NCBI GenBank assembly: GCA_916048095.2
Contig: OU696570.1
Location: forward strand, 7,568,928-7,632,927
Direction: 5' to 3'
Length of the DNA: 64,000 bases
Source: Sacculina carcini
Taxonomy: Eukaryota > Arthropoda > Thecostraca > Sacculinidae
Shown here: piece after piece, positions 58,259 through 64,000 of the stretch
Layout: the number at the start of each line of letters is the position of its first letter
Position numbering within the stretch: the stretch's first letter is position 1
Made by a program: the position numbers and the translations under genes
The notes under the pieces: model-generated
Database searches by the model: none
The model's input: only the letters and a program-made list of their open reading frames with translations
What the model was told of the DNA's origin: nothing

Positions 58259-59696
58259 ATGCCTTTGAAGTGCTGTGTTCCGGGGTGCAGAGGAAACTAC
58301 GACGCAGAACATATAGTCAGCGTGTTCTCGTTCCCATAAGACCAAGAACTCAAGAAAAAATGGCATAGGGCTATAAAGCGGGACATGGAAATTACCAAGC
58401 ACACCAGAATAAGTTGAATAGAAAGTGGTTAATTTTTTATTAATGCTTGTTTATATTATGAAAGTTAGCTTCGTACAGCTTGTGACATCCACTCTTAAAT
58501 CATATATCGCTATAAAACATTTGTTCATCCCAGAGAGAGTAGGTACATAGTTCTTTATGGTCATGCTCGAATATTTTGGTCGTTTTAGGTATGTCACCTC
58601 CATTTTCGCGAGTCTGACCTTGTGCGGTCTTGTTCAGCCGTCGATCCAGCGACTGGCAAGAAGATTGTCGCACCGCTGTCTAACATCAGATCAGCAGAAG
58701 GAGCAATACAGTGCATATTTTTCAATTTGCCATCGTATTTGTCAACTCCGTCGACTTCAAGACAGCCTCCCAGCGACAAAAAACAACGACGTGAAGAAAA
58801 GCAGATTGAAGCAGCCATCAAAGCAAGTGCCGCCGAGCACGAACAATTTCTAGAGGCTAGAAAAATCGAGAATTTCTCCTGATTGCAGTTGAAAGTGCAT
58901 GAGATTGTTGATGACAAACATTGGAATTTTATTGATTCAACATCGAACTCGGTGAATATTTGTCATGTGACCGCTTGTGATGTCAGAGTTCAGTACTGTG
59001 TTTCTATCGATTGTAACTTGTCTCTTTCGGCGTTGATCGAAGGTGTGAGAGTCAAAAAGGTTGATGCGAGTGTTTTTCCGTCCACTATCGGTACTGTTGA
59101 TGATCTGCGTGCACTTTTGTCCTCCGTTTCTGGTATCGATAGGTGCACACAGCAGTCAACTGACTTCATTGCCATCATTCAGCTGGTGGTCACCTTGCTG
59201 AGGTCATTGTTGTATTCTGGATGCAATCATGAAGGTGTCATTGAGTTTGTATGTGAGCAACTGCGGTTGGTAACACAGTCTCAACCGAAGTATTCAACAG
59301 ACTTCAGGGTTTTCTCGTCTCTGCTATATTCTCTGTCTCCGTGTGCGAATAAATTTGTTCGTCGTTCACGCAGCATAATCTTACCATGCTATTCAACCAA
59401 TCGACGTATCAATATGTCATTCAACACCGACCCCATGAAAGAGCAATCCGAGTCTTTTTTGAGCTACATCAAACAAAATATTGACTGTCTTAAACCTGAG
59501 GATAATGTTGTATCTCTCTTGATGGACGAGATATATTTGAAGCCTTCTTTGGATTTCAAATATGGTGAAATTGTTGGGTGCTCTTTTGACGGGAGCGGTG
59601 TTGCAACTGCTGCATGTGTGTTCATGATAAGTAGCGTTCTGAGTGCATATAAGGATGCTGTTCATATTCTGCCAGTGATGACTCTCAAAGGAGAAA
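58259..59696 (+). pseudogene. P-element-like (THAP) transposase, broken and interrupted
   Basis: A THAP zinc-finger domain starts at MPLKCCVPGCRGNYD, with SVFSFP, KKKWHRAIKRDM and KHTRI before an apparent intron. Exon 2 opens near 58589 with VCHLHFRESDL, completing the C2CH pattern. A TAA replaces a Lys codon near 58337-58339, and a TGA lies at 58880-58882. The following frame (58883-59770) is the P-element transposase body, with VVSLLMDEIYLKPSLDFKYGE and VFMISSVLSAYKDAVHILPV, a catalytic-region signature of P/THAP9-type transposases. The donor side of the intron is not a clean GT. Homology ends at 59696, where a LINE 3' end begins, so the transposase C-terminus is missing here. Confidence 0.75.
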
Positions 59697-60117
59697 GTTT
59701 ATTATTATTATTATTAATTACAGGCAAATCCAGTAGCATGGGAAGAGTGCTAGCACTATTACCACCCTAAGGTGGCCCCATGTACCGGAAGTGCCCAAAA
59801 GATTAAGAGAGAAAGAGGGTTCGAAGAGAAAAAAGTCTAGAAAGAGAGTTGGAAAGAAAATAATAAATAAATAACAATAAATAATAAACCATCATCCGAT
59901 AACAATCCATAATGTCACACCGCCCACGTTCCTCAATAAATAATAACAATCACCAATAAATATGTGATTCAGTAAATAACAGCCATCAATAAATAAGAAT
60001 AAATACTAATAAATAAGTAATAAATAACAATCAAGAACAATACATATGATTCAATAAGAAACATCCAACAATAAATATAAATATGATTCAATAAGTAACA
60101 ACAAAACAGATAAATAT

Positions 60118-60352
60118 GATTCAATAAACAATAACACCAATAAATATGATTCAATAAACAACAACAACAATAAATATGATTCAATAAACAGCAACAACAA
60201 TAAATATGATTCAATAAACAACAACAACAATAAATATGATTCAATAAACAGCAACAACAATAAATATGATTCAATAAACAACAACAACAATAAATATGAC
60301 TCAATAAACAGCAACAACAATAAATATGATTCAATAAACAACAACAGCCAAC
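60118..60352 (-). repeat. 30-bp minisatellite in the LINE 3' UTR
   Basis: Eight copies, 30 bp apart, of a unit starting GATTCAATAAACAACAAC, with a more divergent ninth near 60084. It produces a Leu-Asn-His-Ile-Tyr-Cys run in one frame, which I regard as an artefact. Confidence 0.9.
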
Positions 60353-60555
60353 ACTGAGTAAAAGTATAATTTAATAAATAACAACAACCAATAATAAATA
60401 GTAATAAATAGAGATTAAAATAGGAATAAATATAAATAAATAGAAAATAAATAACAATAAGCATGAATAAATGACAATAAGCATGAATAAATAACAATAA
60501 GCATGAATAAATAACAATATATATGAATAAATATACAATTAATAAGACTCAACAG

Positions 60556-63500
60556 TCAATTCCGCTCTTTCAGTAGCATTTCATTTACTTTGGCCTTGAA
60601 TTTGTTCAAATTGTTCTGCGAGAAAGCCTCCTCCTTCAACGTGTTCCAAGTAGACACAGTGGCCGGAAGAAGGCAACGTTGGAATTGTTTTGTACGACAA
60701 CGAATTGGAGCCATGCACTGGGAATGCTGTTTGGATGTAAACCGTGTGCTTCTTGCTGCCACGAAATCATCAGGAATTGACTTGCTCATCGGATGATGGT
60801 CGTTGTGCTTGATCTTGTACAGCATGCACACGCTGCTGACCTTTCGACGATGGCAAAGATCACCAAGAATCAAGTCACCACAGAGGAACTTGCAAGTTCT
60901 AACAACTCTGTTGATGAGATTGAGGTGACAATCCGCAGCAGAAGACCACACGGGGGCGCAGTACTCCAGAATTGGCAAAATGAAACAGCGAAAACAACTT
61001 TTTGAGATTGTGCTGCTACCGAACATCCGATATGCCTTTCTTATAATTCCCAGTTTCCGCGATGCCGAAAAAACTAGCTTCCGAATGTGACTCTCAAACG
61101 TCAGCTTTGAGTCTACATGTACTCCCAATATTTTGAGCTCATCACACACGTTGAGTTGGGCGTCATTTATGAGGATAGCTCCATGTGAAGGCTGAACGGT
61201 ACGTGACCTAGAAACCAACAAGCATTTAGATTTCGAAGTGTTCAGCATCATATTCCACCTCTCACACCACTTCAGGACGCTGCTGAGATCGTCGTTGACC
61301 GTTTGACGCACCTGTGGTCTGTCCGAAGGAGATGACATTACAGCCATCAAGGTGATATCATCAGCATATCCATATACAGGGTTGCGTGTGGTTGTGTACA
61401 GGTCAGCGGTGTAAATGTTGAACAAAATAGGACCCAACACACTTCCCTGCGGGACACCGGACACAATGCTCTGCCAGCCACTGTATGCTCCATCGATGGC
61501 AACACGTTGTACGCGATTGGATAGAAATTGTTGCAAAACACTTAGCAAACGGCCGCCGACTCCAATGTTTCTCAGTTTTTGCAACAAGCCCTGGTGGCTC
61601 ACACGGTCAAATGCTGCCGAGAAATCCAACTGCACAATCCAGGCTTCACTGCCTTTGTCTAGCACTTGCTGGAGCTCGTGCGTGATAGTAAGCAGAGCGT
61701 CAGTCGTGCTGAGTTTTTTGCGGTATGCAAATTGGTTTTCCGACAGCAGATTGTTGCTCTCCAGGTACTTGGACAGTCTGGAAGATATCAAGTGCTCGAA
61801 TATTTTGGACAGAATCGGCGTAATTGATATTGGCCGGTAGTTTGCAACATCAGCTGAATTGGTTCCTTTTGGTATGGGCGTGATATTCGCAACCCGCCAA
61901 CATGATGGAAACGAACCAGTCTTCATCAAGCGCCTGAAAAGAGCACTGAGCTTCGGAGCTAGAGTATCTGCAGTGTTCTTGAAAAATAGCGGAAACATAT
62001 TCAGAGGGTCTGTTCCTCCGTGGGCATCAAGGTCTTTCATGAGATTCGCCACTTCTTTTGATCGGAAGGCAATGCCTTTGATTTTCGGGGCGAGGACAGA
62101 TGAATCGTCAGACGGAATAGACCCTTGACATTGCTTGGTATTGAAGTAATCCATAAGCAACTCTGCCTTATCTGTTGGGTTGATTTTGAGCTCACCGTTC
62201 GCTGAAAATATAGGAGGGACAGACAGGTCATGTCCAAACACTGACGATTTCAACGTTGACCACCATTTGTGGGCGTCATTGGCAGATGTAAGCTTTTCAG
62301 CAAGTTTCTTTGAGTGACGTGTTTCCGCTTCTGAATACACATGCTCAGCATGCCGTCTGGCCTCAGTGTAGACATTCCATGAATCGGCTGAGCGTGATTG
62401 GAGCCACTTGTGGTAAGCCTCCTGCTTGGATTCACGTGCGCTGCGACATTCGTTGGTGAACCAGGCTTTGTCATCAGAGCGAAAACGTATTTTTTTAGTA
62501 GGCACTCTCCTTGAGATGACATCGGTAATGTATTTGTTCAATGCATCGATGGGGCATTCCTTCTGCTGCAGATTTGAAACTTTAATTGCTTTCAATTCAT
62601 CATTCACCTTCACCCAGTCAACATTGTTCTTCATGTGCACGAGCCTTGAAATCGTGTAAGGAGAAACCTTCTGTCTCAATGTCAACTTCACGGACAGAGA
62701 CGAGTGATCTGAACTTCCTATTGGAGCTTCCACGTTTACACTCACGATATCTGAGACGTCCGTCATAACCAAGTCCAAACAGTTTCCCGCTTGATGTGTG
62801 GGACCGGACACCATTTGGGAGCAGCCAGAAATGTTGCAGAAATCATATTCTGCTCTACCATGAGCGTATGTAGATGTCGACAAGAGCCACTCACGGTGAT
62901 GGGCGTTCATGTCTCCCACAAATACAAATGCTGACTTGGTGTCCTTCTCCTGAATTGTTGACATGGCTGACAAGAGACATTCGTAGATAGAGTCGTTACT
63001 GTCTGGATTTCGGTAGGCTCCAAAGATGTAAAAATTCATCAAGGCGGTGTTGACACGCATCAGCATAAATTCATGACAAGTGCAGTCGTGCGCTGTAATT
63101 ATCGTTGCTGAAAAGCCTTTGCGTACGTACACTGCCATGCCACGCCGCCTGTTTTTTGAGTCACTTTTGATTAGCAATGGCTTACTGAAACCTGGCATCA
63201 AGAGCTCAGATTGGTCCCGATAATCGGACACAAGCGTTTCGGCACAGATAACGATGTCCTTGGAGCGACTGGCTGCTGTCAAATCTCTGATGTTCTTATA
63301 CAAGCCCCTGATGTTGGCGAAAAGTATATTTGAAAATCGTTTTTGTGGTCGAGCAGGACCGGGATTCATTTCAACATCGCCACACATCATCAGCAGAAAC
63401 GACAAATCCACGGTGTGAGAAGGCACACACACAACGCAAAGCAGACATACAAATAAACACATAATGCACGACGCATGCGAACACAAAAACACAACACATA

Positions 63501-63858
63501 ACACATGCATACGAAATTTCACAACAAAAAACAAGCATACAACACACACAATACAAAGCAAACATACACACAAATACACACACAAGAAAAACACTAGAAA
63601 ACACATGTGAGAACAATATATTGAGAGCTCATTGTTAAACACATATCGCAAGGCAAAATGTCCAATGGGGGACCACAAAGACAGAGTATGAGAGCAACAC
63701 AGAATTAGTTGGCACCTCAGTGCGAGGAAAGAGCTGGGCGCTGACGGAAAACGGGAAAACCGGCCGTTAGCCGTCGGGGCGGGGCTACAATTTTCGGCCC
63801 GCCACATCAACAAAACAGACATGAGACAGAAAATAATACATATATCCATGAACAACAC
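60556..63858 (-). CDS. LINE ORF2: 2A-like motif, APE endonuclease, reverse transcriptase
   Basis: 1100 codons without a stop. Residues 1-155 are hydrophobic and Cys/Val-rich, partly from CA-like DNA, so the true start is uncertain. Residues 160-168 read GDVEMNPGP, the 2A ribosome-skipping consensus. The endonuclease follows (LFANIRGL, CAETLVSD, VGDMNAHHREWL, SSDHSSLSV), then the RT with PIPKGTNSADVANYRPIS, VQLDFSAAFDRVSHQGLL (motif A), SGVPQGSVLGPILFNIY (motif B) and GYADDITLM (motif C, YADD at about 831-834), and the thumb (LKILGVHVDSKLTFESHI). The APE-type enzyme nicks DNA and primes reverse transcription. 2A motifs at this place are known in LINEs of marine invertebrates. ORF1 is not seen. 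Confidence 0.88.
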   Translation of the reverse strand: MLFMDICIIFCLMSVLLMWRAENCSPAPTANGRFSRFPSAPSSFLALRCQLILCCSHTLSLWSPIGHFALRYVFNNELSIYCSHMCFLVFFLCVYLCVCLLCIVCVVCLFFVVKFRMHVLCVVFLCSHASCIMCLFVCLLCVVCVPSHTVDLSFLLMMCGDVEMNPGPARPQKRFSNILFANIRGLYKNIRDLTAASRSKDIVICAETLVSDYRDQSELLMPGFSKPLLIKSDSKNRRRGMAVYVRKGFSATIITAHDCTCHEFMLMRVNTALMNFYIFGAYRNPDSNDSIYECLLSAMSTIQEKDTKSAFVFVGDMNAHHREWLLSTSTYAHGRAEYDFCNISGCSQMVSGPTHQAGNCLDLVMTDVSDIVSVNVEAPIGSSDHSSLSVKLTLRQKVSPYTISRLVHMKNNVDWVKVNDELKAIKVSNLQQKECPIDALNKYITDVISRRVPTKKIRFRSDDKAWFTNECRSARESKQEAYHKWLQSRSADSWNVYTEARRHAEHVYSEAETRHSKKLAEKLTSANDAHKWWSTLKSSVFGHDLSVPPIFSANGELKINPTDKAELLMDYFNTKQCQGSIPSDDSSVLAPKIKGIAFRSKEVANLMKDLDAHGGTDPLNMFPLFFKNTADTLAPKLSALFRRLMKTGSFPSCWRVANITPIPKGTNSADVANYRPISITPILSKIFEHLISSRLSKYLESNNLLSENQFAYRKKLSTTDALLTITHELQQVLDKGSEAWIVQLDFSAAFDRVSHQGLLQKLRNIGVGGRLLSVLQQFLSNRVQRVAIDGAYSGWQSIVSGVPQGSVLGPILFNIYTADLYTTTRNPVYGYADDITLMAVMSSPSDRPQVRQTVNDDLSSVLKWCERWNMMLNTSKSKCLLVSRSRTVQPSHGAILINDAQLNVCDELKILGVHVDSKLTFESHIRKLVFSASRKLGIIRKAYRMFGSSTISKSCFRCFILPILEYCAPVWSSAADCHLNLINRVVRTCKFLCGDLILGDLCHRRKVSSVCMLYKIKHNDHHPMSKSIPDDFVAARSTRFTSKQHSQCMAPIRCRTKQFQRCLLPATVSTWNTLKEEAFSQNNLNKFKAKVNEMLLKERN

Positions 63859-64000
63859 TTATATTTATAGACAAAGTTAAATTAAATAATATACAAACTG
63901 AACTGAAAAGTGACGAAAAAGAATGTGATGAGAGAATTCAGCAGGAAGATTGCAAAGCAACTATGGCTGCGAACCCTGATTCTCAATCACATTCAGAAAC
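63859..64000 (+). other. Window end, unassigned
   Basis: AT-rich, then a short open forward stretch (about 63900-64000) that continues out of the window. Too short to identify. It could be LINE 5' sequence or the resumed host element. Confidence 0.3.

Larger units (their letters stand above)
59697..63858 (-). mobile_element. LINE with intact ORF2, inserted in the P-type transposon
   Basis: A reverse-strand LINE of at least 4.1 kb. The coding frame is 60556-63858, followed on the element strand by a 3' UTR of about 860 bp (59697-60555) with a 30-bp minisatellite and an end marked by GGGGCCACC, a hairpin, TTTGCCTGTAATTAAT and AAT repeats. The same last 108 bp close the repeat at 13565-14158. 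The element's 5' end lies at or beyond 63858. The long open frame suggests a young copy. Confidence 0.8.

Noticed and set aside
60118-60352. CRISPR-like regular spacing
   Set aside because: The unit is a contiguous tandem repeat without unique spacers, and the DNA is from an animal.
59969-60497. ORFs with repeated HIYCCCCLLN units
   Set aside because: They are translations of the 30-bp minisatellite and flanking AATAA-rich repeats in a LINE 3' UTR.
63880-64000. Open forward frame ending at the window edge
   Set aside because: Only about 33 codons are visible and no motif is present, so a gene cannot be supported.

Overview
The window is gene-poor animal DNA made almost entirely of mobile elements. 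GT-AG introns, long (CA)n and (TA)n tracts, APE-type LINEs, hAT and P-type DNA transposons and several Gypsy-type LTR elements point to an invertebrate (mollusc-, annelid-, echinoderm- or cephalochordate-like), but the sequence does not settle the phylum. I found no clear single-copy host gene, no tRNA, no rRNA and no CRISPR array.

Layout. 1-7963: a chain of LINEs, each bounded by (CA)n tracts, including one nearly full-length LINE (ORF1 plus a frameshifted ORF2, 782-5035). 7989-9099: a pair of 301-bp direct repeats exactly 810 bp apart around a GC-rich core. 9900-10216: a hAT-type MITE with a perfect 8-bp target duplication. 10.7-17.5 kb: decayed LINEs of related families, one interrupted by a SINE-like repeat. 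18337-23551: a reverse-strand Gypsy fossil carrying a hAT fragment. 23979-25127: a 5'-truncated LINE with an open RT frame. 25794-30706: a ZBED-like hAT transposon, with an intron in its transposase gene, split by a LINE. 32815-33317: a large foldback repeat, followed by two forward Gypsy fossils (33368-37717 and 37855-41967). 42069-42640: a frameshifted, cysteine-rich gene of unknown function. 42.6-52.4 kb: further Gypsy-kin fossils. 52761-57313: the best preserved Gypsy fossil, on the reverse strand. 58259-59696: a THAP/P-element transposase remnant. 59697-63858: a LINE that interrupts it, with an intact 1100-codon ORF2 frame containing a 2A-like motif.

The elements do not form pathways; the biology here is nested insertion. 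The observations most worth following are the repeated LINE/(CA)n junctions, the 2A-like motif just before the endonuclease of the LINE at the right end, the 810-bp direct-repeat structure, the hAT MITE, the 3' tail shared by a SINE-like repeat and the right-hand LINE, and the unidentified cysteine-rich family at 42 kb.
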